Of a stretch of 64,000 bases of DNA, positions 1 to 11,235 are shown piece by piece (the stretch's first letter is position 1; the number at the start of each line of letters is the position of its first letter). The stretch is from Anomaloglossus baeobatrachus (taxonomy: Eukaryota; Chordata; Amphibia; Anura; Aromobatidae), in assembly GCF_048569485.1 (NCBI RefSeq), contig NC_134355.1:661730215-661794214 (forward strand), written 5' to 3'. The position numbers and the translations under genes are program-made. The notes beneath the pieces were generated by a model. That model did no database searches. It was not told where the DNA came from and worked only from the letters and a program-made list of their open reading frames with translations.

Positions 1-229
1 GAACCCAATTTTTAGGTCACACCTTATCTGCTCTTTACATTCTCACCACTGAATGATGCAAAAGGACACAGATGCCAGGAACCGAAAAACCTCTGGAAAC
101 ACTTGCTTCCAGAAGATTTTAAACAATGGCAGGGAAATTTGCCAATTTTTCTATGAATCTGGAAAGTCTCTTCTTACTGGACTTCCTTCCTCTGTTTCCG
201 GGAGAGTTTGAAAGTATCCAAGATTAATA
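1..229. other. Unassigned left edge
   Basis: No gene, splice-bounded exon or repeat boundary that I can name is visible here. The last part runs into the dispersed repeat that starts near 230. Confidence 0.3.
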
Positions 230-450
230 TATGTAATATACAAATTGTCTCTCCAGGAAAGGAGACAAACTCTAGCGCAGCGCCACCTATTTGAAGTAGC
301 GATCCTAAAAGTCAAATGTGGATTTTTAACAATCCTTTGCATATGACCTAGGATATTTAAGCCAGATCAGAATCCCAATTTGCAGACACGGTGTTTCGGG
401 GTGCTTGCCCCTCGTCAGTGCAAAGTATAGGGTGTCTGATCTGGCTCATG
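230..450 (+). repeat. Unnamed dispersed repeat, copy 1
   Basis: This stretch matches 44755-44960 closely: both hold a block reading AGGAGACAAACTCTAGC, then CATATGACCTAGGAT, then a GC-rich block GGTGTTTCGGGGTG followed by TTGCCCCTCGTCAGTGC, and end at TCTGATCTGGCT. GGGG/CCCC around the last block can form a small hairpin. I do not recognise the family; it could be a SINE or the end of a larger element. Confidence 0.6.
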
Positions 451-540
451 AGAAGCTTTGTGGGGACCACGGGGAAACACTATTCTCCTTAAGGAGACTT
501 TGCAAGCGAATCTGGCTGCCAGTAAAGTAAGGGGACTTAT

Positions 541-640
541 AGCTGCCACGCCCCTCTGGGGAATATTCAAATTGTCTCTCTAGGAAAGGAGACAATCTCT
601 AGCGCAGCGCCACCAGTTGGAAGTAGCGATCCTAAAATAT
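541..640 (+). repeat. Partial copy of the unnamed dispersed repeat
   Basis: Repeats the first third of the unit at 230-450 (AAATTGTCTCTC, AGGAAAGGAGACAA, CTCTAGCGCAGCGCCACC, GTAGCGATCCTAAAA), then stops. The linking bases 451-540 are not repeated elsewhere in the window. Confidence 0.55.
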
Positions 641-1136
641 GTATAGTTAATATAATTATTTATATATATACTAGAAGGTGGCCCGATTCTACGCATCGGG
701 TACTCTAGAATTTACATATTGTGTAGTTCATGTATGATTTTTGTTATATATATATATAGATGTTGTTGTGTGTAGTTACCAAGTGTTTGTGTAGGGCGCT
801 GTACATGTTCTGGGTGTTGTCTGGGTGTGGCGGGGGGTGAGAGCGGTGTTGTATGTGTGTTGCGTGTGTTGCGTTGTTTGTAGAGCGCTGTGTGTCTGTA
901 ACGTTGTGTGTGTGTTGCGCGGTTTGTGTGGGTGTGGTATGTTTTGGGGGAGGTATGTTTTGTGCAATGTGTGTGTTGTGCGGTATGTGCGTATATTTAT
1001 GTATGCCGCGGTGTTTGTGTGTTGGGTGTTGTGTGTGTGCGGCGTTGTCTGTGTGTGTGGGTGTCTGTGTATGACGGTGTTTGTGGTTCCCAGTGTGTGT
1101 GTGGTGTGTTGTGTGTGTGTGTTGGGGGGAGGTGTG

Positions 1137-1535
1137 CACCTCCCATCGTGCTCTATCCCCCATGCTGCGCACCCCCATTATGCCCCATCCCCCATGCTGC
1201 GCACCCCCCCATCGTGCTCCATCCCCGATGCTGCCCACCCCCCATCGTGCTCCATCCCCTATGCTGCGCATTCCCCATCGTGCTCCATCCCCGATGCTGC
1301 CCACCCCCCATCATGCTCCATCCCCTATGCTGCGCATTCCCCATCGTGCTCCATCCCCGATGCTGCGCACCCCCCATCGTGCTCCATCCCCCATGCTGCG
1401 CACTCCCCATCGTGCTCCATCCTCCATGCTGCGCACTCCCCATCGTGCTCCATCCCCCATGCTGCGCACCCCCCATCGTGCTACATCCCACATGCTGCGC
1501 ACCCCATCGTGCTCCATCCCCCATGCTATAATAGT
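1137..1535 (+). repeat. Minisatellite, unit about 33 bp
   Basis: Around twelve imperfect units built on CCATCGTGCTCCATCCCC followed by a TGCTGCGCACCCC block. Long reading frames on both strands here come only from the repeat period being a multiple of three. Confidence 0.9.
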
Positions 1536-1621
1536 TCTCCTATTATACTCAGAGAGGAGTATAATAGGAGGACTATAATAGGAGGAGGAGTATAATGCCG
1601 GCTTCCTACACATGTGTACCG

Positions 1622-1868
1622 GGAGCCGGTGTACACTGGTAACTATGATACACATCGGGTAACTAAGGGACCTTAGTTACCCGATGTGTATAATGGTTAC
1701 CAGCGTTCACCGGCTCCATCAAGATCCCAGCATCGCAAGGTTATGTGTGGCGCTGCTGGGATCGTGACGGAGCCGGTGTACACTGGTAACTATGAAACAC
1801 TTCGGGTAACTAAGGGACCTTAGTTACCCGATGTGTATAATGGTTACCAGCGTTCACCGGCTCTGTCA
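1622..1868. repeat. Two tandem palindromes
   Basis: Two hairpins, 1622-1717 and 1765-1868, each fold GAGCCGGTGTACACTGGTAA back on its complement, with CACATCGGGTAACTAAGG near the loop. A spacer with GATCCCAGCA and its complement TGCTGGGATC separates them, so the whole block can also form a larger fold. Confidence 0.8.
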
Positions 1869-1904
1869 CGATCCCAGCAGCGCAAGGTTATGTCTGGCGA
1901 TGCG

Positions 1905-2055
1905 TGTGGAGGGCCGGGGCGAGTGGCCAATCCATGCGGAGGGCGGGACCAGGCCAAGGCGAGCGACCAATCTGTGGGGAGGGCGGAGCCGAGGCGAGGC
2001 GAGCGGCCAATCCGTGTGGGGGGGCGGGGCCATGGCGAGCCCAGCAGCCAATCAG
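1905..2055 (+). repeat. GC-rich tandem block, about three units
   Basis: Three imperfect units of about 45 bp carrying GGAGGGCGGGGCC-like and GCGAGCGGCCAATC-like words. CCAAT and GGGCGG boxes recur, which looks promoter-like, but no transcription unit follows; I read it as part of the composite repeat. Confidence 0.6.
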
Positions 2056-2094
2056 CTTTGTGTCACCGTAAGGACACAATTTTGGAGCAAGACA

Positions 2095-2187
2095 GACAGA
2101 CAGACAGACAGACAGAATAAGGCAATTATATATATAGATACACACACACATATATTATATATAATATAATATAATTATATAAATTAA

Positions 2188-2232
<45 letters not shown>

Positions 2233-2345
2233 TTTTATAATATGTTATATTATATTTATTATTAATATATATATTATTATAATAATAATATTATATATAT
2301 TATATAATATATATAATATTATTATAATGTAATATAATAATATTT
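2095..2345. repeat. AT-rich low-complexity tract
   Basis: An (AGAC)n run at 2088-2115 leads into (TA)n, including an uninterrupted TA stretch near 2200-2226, and AATAT-rich sequence up to about 2345. Confidence 0.85.
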
Positions 2346-2599
2346 TTTTTATAATATGTTTTTGTGAAAAAATCCCCCCAAATACCTCAGGAATCAATTG
2401 ATGATGATAGAAATCCGTTTTCATGGGTTTACAGCCATTGATTGTGTTTAGCACCTATTGTGTGTGTCAGAACTTCACTCAACAATAAATACAATTGAAG
2501 TGAGAAATTTACATCCACTATCTAAAAAGACACAGCTACATGTGTTTCATACTATCTGACATGAAATTAGACAAAAACTTTCCCGTTTTAGGTCATTTC

Positions 2600-3081
2600 G
2601 AAACCAAAAGGCAGGCAACTAGACTACTACAAGGCATGGAGGCCTCCCATATGATGACAGGTTGAAAAAGTTAGATATGTTTAGCTTAGAAAAAAGATGT
2701 CTCAGAGGAGATCTCATTTATATGTATAAATATATGTGTGGTCAATATAAAGGACTGGCACATGACTTATTTCTTCCGAAGACAATACTAAGAACAAGGG
2801 GGCACTCACTGCGAGTGGAAGAAAAGCGATTCCGACACCTAAATAGGAAAGGGTTCTTTACAGTTAGAGCAGTCAGACTGTGGAATGCACTACCACAAGA
2901 GGTAGTAATGGCAGATACTATAACAGCTTTTATATCAGGGCTGGATGTTTTCCTCAGGACACAAAACATTGTTGGTTATAAATGACTTAGTGACCAAATG
3001 TAGAACTGGTGGAGGAAGGTTGAACTAGATGGACCTAGGTCTTTTTCAACCTTAGTAACTATGTAACTATGTAACTATGTA
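2600..3081 (+). mobile_element. CR1-like LINE, 3' end with reverse transcriptase C-terminus
   Basis: A 5'-truncated LINE end. 2620-2985 translates without a stop into the C-terminal tail of a CR1-type reverse transcriptase (LFSLEKR-like, RGDLI, TRGHSLRV, FFTVRAVRLWNALPQEVV). After the stop comes a short 3' UTR and the tail ACTATGTAACTATG, an eight-base repeat of the kind that ends CR1 elements. It sits inside the Tc1 copy and so is younger than it. No endonuclease or reverse transcriptase core remains. Confidence 0.85.
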
Positions 3082-3505
3082 AAATTATTTATCGTTTGCC
3101 AAATACCAGATTAATGAAAGAGAATGTTTTAAGGCATTTTTATTACTTTATACAAAGTCAAAAGTTTACATACACTGGGAGTACTATGCCTTTAAACAAT
3201 ATGGGACCGCCCAAATAATTATGTCATATCTTTGGAAGCTTCTGATAGGCTCATTGGCAACATGAGAGTTAATTAGAGAAACACCTGTGGATGTATTTGT
3301 ATGCACTCCTGAAACACAGTGCTTCTTTGTGTAGCGTCATGGGAAAGTCAAAAGAAATCAGCCAAGATTTCAGGAAGAGAATTGTGGACTTGCACAAGTC
3401 TGGTTCATCCTTAGTGCAATGTTCAGATACCTGAAGGTGCTTTGTTTATCTGTACAAACAATTACACGCAAGTACAAATAAGATTGGAATGTCCAGCCAT
3501 CATAC

Positions 3506-4668
3506 TGTGATGCCCTGGTGCCGCCATGTGGTCACAAACAAAATAGGCCCCCACACAACCCCTTCCTTCACAGGGTTACACCGAGCCGACAAAACCCTAG
3601 TCACCCCCCCCAGGGTAGGAAAGACACACCAGTGGGCGGGACCAGGTGGAAGGAAAACCTAGGGGTCTAGAGAATCCGGGGGCGGGAAAAAGTAGAGAAG
3701 TAGTAAGTGAAGTAGTGAAAGGAGTAGTGGAAGGAGTTGTTAGAGAAAGGAGAGGTTAAAGTGAAGAGAAGATCAAGTGGAAGCCAGAGAGGAAAGGCGT
3801 CAGGGTTGGAGCCCTGGCGTACTGGCTAGGTGGCAGATGGTGGTCCGTGTCTGTTAGGAGATGGGAAGACGCCTGCCGGAGATCCGAGGTGGACCGGGAC
3901 AGGGTAGGAGCTTGCTGGTATAGACACCGGAGAACCGACATGGAAACCATGCACAGAGGGGGTACCTGGACCCTGAAGCAAGGACCGGAACCACTGGCTT
4001 TGTTAATTTACCAGTTGAGGACAGGATTATAGGTCCTGTCCCACCCAAAGTCCCACAAGAGCAGACCAGCAGCCCACTGCGGGGTATAGGGCATCCGCCA
4101 GGGCCCCTTTAGATCCCACGGGTCAGCGTCTGCTGGCAAGGCTCCCAACCGTAGTTCTGGGAGCGGACTCCCGTGTTCCACATCAGGAAGTCCAAATAGA
4201 ACTAAACCGTGCAGAGGAAAGTGACACAGACCATCACCCTGGGTGAGGGACCAGAATACACCCGGCCGCGGTGGCCGGCCACTGGCACCTTGGTTTACCG
4301 CTGGACTGGTGTGATTTCTTTGACTGTGAGTACACTAACATCCCCCGGTCCGACCGGGCGCGCCGACCCATGCTGCCACCATCCTCAGCACATTGACACT
4401 GGGCCCCGGAGCATCCATTCCTACCTACAGAGGGTTAAAAACAACTAGCTGCCATCCCAACGCCCCCGGGTGCTCCCTAACAGCAGCAGTGGTACCCCAT
4501 CTTACCACACGCCGTGGGTGGCGTCACGGACTATATAGAAAATCCCACATACAACCAATTCCCCTTTTTTATTTGAAGTGCCGACGAGACCTCCGGGTCT
4601 GGAGATTCCTCGAGCCACACTGCGGATCCGGATCCGAGCAGCCCAGCTGCTGATGTTTGGGCGGCCCA
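3506..4668 (+). mobile_element. LTR-like element A (solo), 4-bp duplication ATAC
   Basis: A 1163-bp block bounded by TGTGATGCC and GGCCCA, with ATAC on both sides (3502-3505 and 4669-4672), splitting the Tc1 copy cleanly. It belongs to the group of eight copies discussed in the findings: terminal stem TGTGA/TCACA in the first 31 bases, GTGAGTA at 4326, and GTGGGTGGCGTCAC at 4514-4527. No coding sequence. TG...CA ends and the short duplication fit a solo LTR of a retroelement; the parent family is not recognised. A fossil. Confidence 0.8.
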
Positions 4669-4705
4669 ATACCACTCAGGAAGGAGATGGGTACCCAACA
4701 CTGGT

Positions 4706-5031
4706 GACTGTAATGAATAGCGTGGTCACATAACACTGCATGAACCGGTCACCAGCCAGTGACAAGTACAGGTATGAAGTGATATTAAGTGCATGGAGAG
4801 TAAAAACACATGATAAATTCATCAGATTTGGAAGAAAATAATGTAAGGGCAATACAGGAATACAGTAATAGCTTGAGTTACAAGTTTAAGTTTAGTTCTG
4901 CAGTAAATACCACTATAAGGCATCTTTTTGTGTTCACAATGCACAAACACTTTTTGTTTTAAATTTATACTTTTCTCTTGTTTGATCAATTTTAAGGATT
5001 ACTAATAAAGTAATTTGTTTTAGAGGATTTT
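4706..5031. other. Unassigned sequence
   Basis: AT-rich DNA with no gene, tandem repeat or element end that I can support. Confidence 0.3.
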
Positions 5032-5682
5032 TGATGGTGACCTCCTAAACTCACCTGAGGCTGATCCTTCACTCCCTAATGTCCCTATATGAGTTCTTTC
5101 ATCCCATCACTGATTACGGTACTATCCCTGTCTTTCCCTGGAATCAGCCCTATCTAGTGAGGAGGGCAGCGAGAACACTAGTCCTGCTTTAGGTTAAGGA
5201 CACAGAGAGGATTAGAAAGCCAGGAGCAAAATAATCAACAGTTATACAAAGCACTCCAAAGAGGAGAAAGTAATGAGAAAAGGACCAGTGAGGCAAAACC
5301 AAAAAGGAACAGGGAAGGGGAAAACACAACAGCTTTCAAACAGCAAATTCCAGCAATGGATCTCTGAATAACTTTCTGGTCCACAGCTCACAGGTTCTCC
5401 TGAAGGTTCTGCAAGATCAGCAGAAGCTATAACCAGCAATTACCTGAGCTGGGGGGAGGTGTCTTTATAGCAGAGGTATTTAGTAACACAGAACAGCTGG
5501 CTATAGCTTTCATCCAGAGTTAAAGAGACCAAATAAACTACTTAACCCTGGCAGCAGCAAATAAAGGAGAATATGGACAGCCAGTAGTATTAACCGGAGC
5601 AAGTGTGTATGCAGCCTTGTGCTGTGATTTCCTAACAATAGAAACAGGAGGTACCACTGTCCTTTGTGGTACCCTCGTGACA
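5032..5682 (-). mobile_element. Probable solo LTR, different family
   Basis: Read on the minus strand it starts TGTCACGAGGGTACCAC at 5682, has a TATAAAGACACC box about 220 bases in and ends near GGTCACCATCA at 5032. This is the layout of a retroelement LTR, but I find no matching duplication at its ends, so the borders are uncertain. Fossil. Confidence 0.5.
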
Positions 5683-5696
5683 GATACATATGATCC

Positions 5697-5880
5697 TCCA
5701 TTCTGGTACATAAGATCTCCCATTTTTGTACATGGCTCTACTTCTTGATACATGGTCCCCCATCCTAAGACATGGACCCTCGTCTTGGTACATGACCCCC
5801 CATCATGGAAATGCCCCCTCACCATGGTACGTATGAACGTCCATCCTGGTACATTACCCCCATCATACTACAGACTTAAA
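5697..5880 (+). repeat. Degenerate tandem repeat, unit about 23 bp
   Basis: Seven or eight diverged units on the theme CATCCTGGTACATGACCCCC, with the spacing drifting between 20 and 25 bases. Confidence 0.75.
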
Positions 5881-5896
5881 AAAACTATTATACTCA

Positions 5897-7104
5897 TGTA
5901 CCGCCCCATGGGCTCGGCTACGACCGCCGAGCCGCTCGGATCCGTGCTCGTACGGTGGGTGGCTCGAGCGCCTCACGGAGCCGGGGGTCACGTCGCTCTG
6001 CAAGGAGGTTGGCGCTACACGCTGGGACCTCGGCGGGGAGTTCCACGGTCGAGGCCGGGGTGGTTTGAAAGGGATGTAAGTTCGTGACGCCACCCACGGG
6101 TTGTGGTGAATAGATGGACACCACCGCTGCCGTTAACTAGGCCTCCCGGGGACGGTGTTGCGCAGCTTGGTGTTGACCCCTCCGTGGGTAGGGGACTGAT
6201 GGTCCCGGGGGCCCGAGGGAGGTTCTGAGGCGGGGGAGCAGGTGCGGGCGTATGCTGATGTGGTGCGGCGTGGTGCATGGCCCGAAGGTACTGGTGTACT
6301 CACTATGACACAATACACTGGAGTCTCTGGTAAACCAAACGAGATGATGAACAGGGGCCGCAGCCGGCTACAGCTTCTCCCTTGTCAGGTTGGTGGTTTC
6401 CGCCTTTCTCCTGCACCTCTTTGTGTGAATGTTTGACTCCTATGCTTAAGCAACGGTAGTCCACTCCCCGGCTTGCTGGGTGTCGGAAGAGCCCTGTTTG
6501 CCCACAGACGCTGGCCCCTTGAGTCTCTATGCCTTGGCGGTGGCTTTACCCTGTATAGTTGGGCTGTTGTCTACTAACGGGTCTTGTGTGGAAAAGGTCC
6601 TGAAGTCCAGTCCTCAATCAGTTGATTTGACTCGGCCCTGTCGGTTCGGGGCTTTGTACTGGGTCTGAGTACCCCTTCTGGTGCTCCGGTTTTCAATCGG
6701 TTCCCCGGTTTGGTACCAGCGGGCCACCGCCAGAACCCGGTCCCTACGGTTCCACCGGCTGTAATCCCAGCTCCTGCAGGCGGCCACGACCATCTGCCTC
6801 CTTGCCAGAGGTGACTGGGCACCAAACCAGCCACCTGAGTAGACTATTGGTAGGCCTGGTCACAGGTCTGCCCTTGAACTCGACCTCACTCCTTCACTGT
6901 CAAGACTACTCTGTACACTCAACTTGTGTCTCTTTCCTGCCTCCAGGCCTGTGAACTCCTCGGTGGGTGGAGCCAACTGCTTGGCTCCACCCCTCTGGTG
7001 TGGACATCAAACCTGGAGGGTGGTGACAAGGTTTTTAAGTTTGACTGCTGTCACCTTTTTTAGAGAGGGGGTGTGTGCATGGGACGACCTGACTGGGCGT
7101 CACA
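5897..7104 (-). mobile_element. LTR-like element B (solo), 4-bp duplication CTCA
   Basis: On the minus strand it runs from TGTGACGCCC at 7104 to GGGCGGTACA at 5897, flanked by CTCA at 5893-5896 and 7105-7108. It resembles element D (13082-14263) most closely, including the 3' end GTACA. The donor-like GTGAGTA lies at 6303-6297 and the GTGGGTGGCGTCAC block at 6097-6084 (both minus). No coding content; fossil. Confidence 0.82.
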
Positions 7105-7138
7105 CTCACCCTCCCTCTGATCCCTCATCTCATGCAGT

Positions 7139-8312
7139 TGTGGTACCCTGGACAAGCCAGGTCGTCACAGAACAGCACCAACACACCCCACACCCCGGTT
7201 AGGCACACCAAAGCCAAACACAAAATCCTTGTTGCCTTCCTCCAGAGGCTGATGTCCACACCAGGGGGTGGGCCAGGCGGTTGGTCCCGCCCACCGAGGA
7301 GTTCACAGTCCTGGAGGCGGGAAAAGGAGGGAGTTGAGTTTTGAAGTGAAAGGGAGAGGAGTGAAGTTGAGGAAGGTGGTAGAGGAGCAGACTGAAGGTG
7401 GTCCGGGTGTGTGGCCCGGACGGATCAGCAAGGTTGGCGGATGGTGGTGACCGTCTGCAGGAGAGGCCGATTGGAGTGAGCCGTAAGGGTCGTGGATGGG
7501 TGGTGGCCCGGCGGTACCGGACCGGTGAACAAAGAGAAGCCAGCACCATCCGGCAGGGCTTACAGACCCCGACAAGGCTAGGAGTCGCCGTGCAATTTGT
7601 CAAATCCGTTAGCGAAGGGAACCTCCTGGGTCTCCCAGCAGCCAAATCCCGATAGAAGGCGACAGCTCAAACCGTAAAGGGAAGCACAGTCACCGCCAAG
7701 GCTAAAGTTCCCAGGGCCAGAGCCTGCGGGGAAAAGGGGCTCCTTCAGCACCCATTCAAGCTGGGGAGCGGGTTACCGGTGGGAACCCATTGGAACCGTA
7801 CACACTACACAGGTGCAGGGAAAGGCAGTCACCATCAACCTGCCGGGAGGAGAAACACCGCAGCCATCTGTGGGACCCGTCCATCCAGCCGTTTGTTTTA
7901 CCGGAGACTTTGTGTTCATCATTGGCTGAGTGAGTACCACCGTGCCGTGCGGCACAGCGCTGCCCCCGCGACCCTGCACCTCACCAGGCCCCGTAACCCG
8001 CCTGTCATTCATCCCTACCCCTCACCGGGCCCCGGGACAACCAACCCCCTACCCACGGAGGGGAGAACCAACATCCAAGCTGCTCCCTGTCATCGCTCCC
8101 GGGATCCCCGTCCAGAGCAGCGGTGGTGTCACCAATCTCATCACAACCGTGGGTGGCGTCCCTAAACCCAAACCACCCCCTTTTCACTCATGGGCGAGGA
8201 GCGCCGCTCGAGTCCCCGGGATCCGGCCCACCACTCGAGCCACCACCGAGCAGCCGCAGCAGCCGGACCCGAGCAGTGGGAGAGCGCAGCGTCCACTCCT
8301 CCGCCCGCGACA
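7139..8312 (+). mobile_element. LTR-like element C (solo), 4-bp duplication CAGT
   Basis: It runs from TGTGGTACCC to CCGCGACA, with CAGT at 7135-7138 and 8313-8316. CCTGG and CCAGG near the 5' end form the inner part of the terminal stem. GTGAGTA is at 7930 and GTGGGTGGCGTC at 8149. It is closest to element E at 30379. It lies only 34 bases from element B. Fossil without coding sequence. Confidence 0.82.
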
Positions 8313-9035
8313 CAGTCAGCTGATCAGAATGTGAGGACGCAGAGCTCACACTCTGATAAGCTAATGTGCTCTCACATGCTAATCAGCTTACTGACCGCTA
8401 TCACACACTGATCAGCTGACTACATGAGATGAGAATGTTGGACTAGGGGATCAGAAAAGTGTTAGAGTTGCTTAGGATTGTTGGGTAGTGAGATGATGAG
8501 GGTGTTTAAGTAAGCCTGTTCAGTGAGGTGAAGGGCAGAGTTGTAGGTTTTAAAGCATAAACTTATAATGGATGAAATCTTCCGCCAAATTGGATGTTGT
8601 TTACTCACTTGTTTACTTCAGCGCACCTGGGGCACTGCTGGGCAAAAACGTGTTTTTCAGTGTGTGCCAGGCTTGCCGTCATCTGTGTTCAGTTGTTCTA
8701 TGTGTAGGAGGTGCAACTTCATGCAGGTCATTTTGCAGCATTTCCTTATAATATTTCATAGTAGAGTCTGTGAATTATATTCCCCTATGTTTGTACTTAC
8801 CCTGCTTATAATAATCTATCTACAAAAGAACAAGGGATCTGTGGCTTGGAGCTGGAGCGGCTTGGCCCGGGTTCTTAGGAAGAAGGGGAATCTCAGGGCT
8901 CGCAGGGAGTGCGGTAGGCTCATGTGGCTGTTCCACTGACCAGGTGCTAGGGTGGAGGGATTACCAATAGAAAGGACACACAGAAGGAACACTGGCCTTG
9001 ACCTTCGAACTATCATCTCCGTGGCCTGAGCTCTG
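8313..9035. other. Mostly unassigned; short inverted repeat and an LTR-like fragment
   Basis: CAGTCAGCTGATCA at 8313 recurs inverted near 8408-8421, enclosing about 80 bases, so a small foldback target is likely. From about 8830 to 8935 the sequence resembles an internal part of LTR-like element G (53330-53395): GGAGCTGGAGC, CAGGGAGTGCG. No gene is visible. Confidence 0.4.
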
Positions 9036-9990
9036 TGTGATGCCCAGGTCGTCACAGGGTTCTGCACAATCTTTTCTCCCCGTGCAGGGCTCAAACCCCC
9101 ATGGTTCTGGGTCCCTATCTTGCAGTACTGCCTCCACCAGCATTCACAAATCCTAGATACATCTTGCATCAAACCTGTCAGGCACACCAGTGGGCTGCTT
9201 AAGCAGGAATATGGCCGCCCACCCAGGGGTCAGACAGGGAGGTGGGAGGTGTCAAGGGAGTAGTGACTCTCAAGCTGTGAGGAGCTCTGAGGAAGATGGG
9301 AGTTGTAGCTCCCAGAGGAAAAGCAGACTAGGTCGCACACAGTGGTCTGGACCTAGAGGAGTCAGACCCCCAGTCGCAGGGGATTGAGGCTAGGTGCCTG
9401 GAACCCTGTCAAGGAGGACGGTCAGCAGCCTGGTCCTATCACCGGTCTGGGACCGAAGACACGTCGGGGTACACAGACCCTAGGTCGGGGAATGGCTTCA
9501 GGCAATAAACCTGCGGAGGACAGGGCCTTTATGGACTGTTCCCATGAAGCTCAGGGATCGGGGGCACTAGTGCAACGAGGGGGATAGGGCTTTCTCAGCA
9601 AGCGGCCTACTGAAATCCCAAGCGTGAGCTCCTGAGAGAAGGCTCCTTCACTTAGCCACAGCGGGGAGCGGGACCCGGAAAGCTCCAAGCTACTGGGCTA
9701 CAACAGACAATCTAAATTGGTGCCAGGAGGCAAGATACGGACCACGAGGCAGTGCTGCAGGGGACGGGACCCGGATGAGCTCCCCATCAAGAGGCAGCAG
9801 CATTCAGAGACTTGGTTTACCCTGTTGTCAGCGTCTGCTTCATTGCTGAGTGAGTACCTGACTGACCCCTGCACTCCACCCCCAGCATCTCCATCCAGAG
9901 TTTTGGGGCCTACCCCTACTTGTGGTAGGTAACGTCATCTTGCTGCCCCACTCCATCACCCAGGGTAACCCCAATGGCAGCGGCGGTAGC
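9036..9990 (+). mobile_element. LTR-like element H, ends unclear
   Basis: Starts TGTGATGCCCAGGTCGTCAC, a shortened version of the terminal stem of the group, and has GCTGAGTGAGTACC at 9845 like elements C and E. Its 3' end and duplication are not clear; I place the end near 9990. Fossil. Confidence 0.55.
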
Positions 9991-10227
9991 TGTCAGTCAA
10001 AGCACCATGGCGTGCTTATAGTGTAATAAGCCATGACTGTAGCTGCAAAAAAAGTGTAAAAAATATGTGTATTTTCTTTTCTTTTATTTTCATTGGGGGT
10101 GATTTGAACCTGTTTTTTAATTTATTACATATTTTTAAAAAACTTTTTCTGACTTTTAATTGCATTTTCTAATCCCCAGAGGACTTCAAGCTGTGATCGC
10201 CCGATCACTTTTGCTGTAGAGAGCAGC

Positions 10228-10500
10228 GCAAAAGCACCAGCATCAGCACCACCATCAGCACCACCATCAGCACCAGCATCAGCACCACCATCAGCACCAC
10301 CATCAGCACCAGCATCAGCACCACCATCAGCACCACCATCAGCACCACCATCAGCACCAGCATCAGCACCACCATCAGCACCACCATCAGCACCAGCATC
10401 AGCACCACCCATCAGCCCCACCATCAGCACCACCATCAGCAACAGCATCAGCAGCACCATCAGCACCACCCATCAGCACTAGCATCAGCATCAGCATCGC
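10228..10500 (+). repeat. Nine-base minisatellite (CATCAGCAC)n
   Basis: About thirty units of CATCAGCACC-type repeats with CAC/CAG variation. The period is a multiple of three, which opens a long repetitive frame on the minus strand (Gly-Ala-Asp type) that is not a gene. Confidence 0.95.
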
Positions 10501-11235
10501 TCTGTACTGCAGAAATTATGACTTCCAATGAATGTTGGTTGCAACCAGTGTCCTCAGTAAGTTCATCATGACAGACACCGGGGACATCATCTGACTCCCG
10601 GCTGACATGACAACCCATCGACAACTCACGATCATGTCACATGGCCACCGATGGGAGCGGGAAATAGCACACTCCCCAGCTGGCTCATGTTAAATCCCAC
10701 TGTCAGAGATTGACTACAGGATTTAGCTGATTAACAGCCAAGGGCGGATCTCCGATCCACCCTCGGCTATTAGAGGCATGTGTCAGCTGATCAGACAGAA
10801 AAATAATTATTTTTTACATAGTTGTAAACAAATAAGGTCTTGTGTGGAAAAAAGCCTTAAAGCACCATTCCAGCATTTTTCTTTTTATTTCAGTACTGGA
10901 GTGGTGTTTCATTAAGTGTGCTGGAGGTCACAATTCAATACAACTCTATGAGACCCTCATTCTGGCTCTTAAAGACCTGTATTAAAAGTTTATGATATAA
11001 CTTCTGACATACGGCCAGTCAGAAGTTAAGCGCACAAGATGGTGCCATGGGACAGGGGTGACACCAAAAAAGGATGAAAACACCGAAGGTTGAGTATAAG
11101 CTCTTTTCCAACCCCCCAAAAAAAGCAATGAGCATTTGGTGAGTTTTTGCTTCAAAAGCAGTTACAATTCCAGGAAAGTGGATTGGATTTAATAAAATTT
11201 CCTGCCCACTGTAATTATTTTTAATTCAAAGAAAT
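10501..11235. other. Unassigned sequence, probably old repeat
   Basis: Contains TTAAAGCACCATTCCAGCAT near 10857, which has the look of a foldback element end, but no matching partner is found. No exon or gene is seen. Confidence 0.3.

Larger units (their letters stand above)
671..2141 (+). repeat. Hairpin-headed composite repeat, copy 1
   Basis: It starts with CTAGAAGGTGGCCCGATTCT, in which CCCGAT pairs with ATCGGG a few bases later and is followed by TCTAGAA. The same head opens the repeat at 61657. Behind the head both copies are TG-rich. This copy then holds a minisatellite (1137-1535), two long hairpins (1622-1868), a GC-rich tandem block (1905-2055) and ends in (AGAC)n followed by AATAAGGCAATTATATATAT. 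The head-plus-tail plan suggests one family, but I cannot name it; the 3' boundary is uncertain. Confidence 0.5.
2490..4705 (+). mobile_element. Tc1/mariner fragment (Sleeping Beauty-like lineage), interrupted twice
   Basis: From the TA at 2490 the sequence follows the left end of fish and frog Tc1 elements: TTGAAGT...TTTACAT, then AGTTTACATACACTGGGAG near 3162 and GAAGCTTCTGATAGGCTCAT near 3235, which precede the transposase start. ATGGGAAAGTCAAAAGAAAT at 3340 opens the transposase N-terminus, whose first helix-turn-helix is recognisable but degraded. A CR1-like LINE (about 2600-3081) and an LTR-like element (3506-4668) are inserted; the Tc1 resumes at 4673 with CACTCAGGAAGGAGA for about 30 bases and then is lost. 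The catalytic part is absent, so the copy is dead. Confidence 0.85.

Noticed and set aside
825-1595. Long open frames on both strands
   Set aside because: They follow the 33-bp minisatellite and TG-rich DNA; the peptides are repetitive and match no family.
1905-2055. Host CpG-island promoter
   Set aside because: CCAAT and GGGCGG words recur only because the unit is tandemly repeated, and no transcript start or exon follows.
10125-10469. Gly-Ala-Asp repeat protein on the minus strand
   Set aside because: It is the nine-base minisatellite read in frame.
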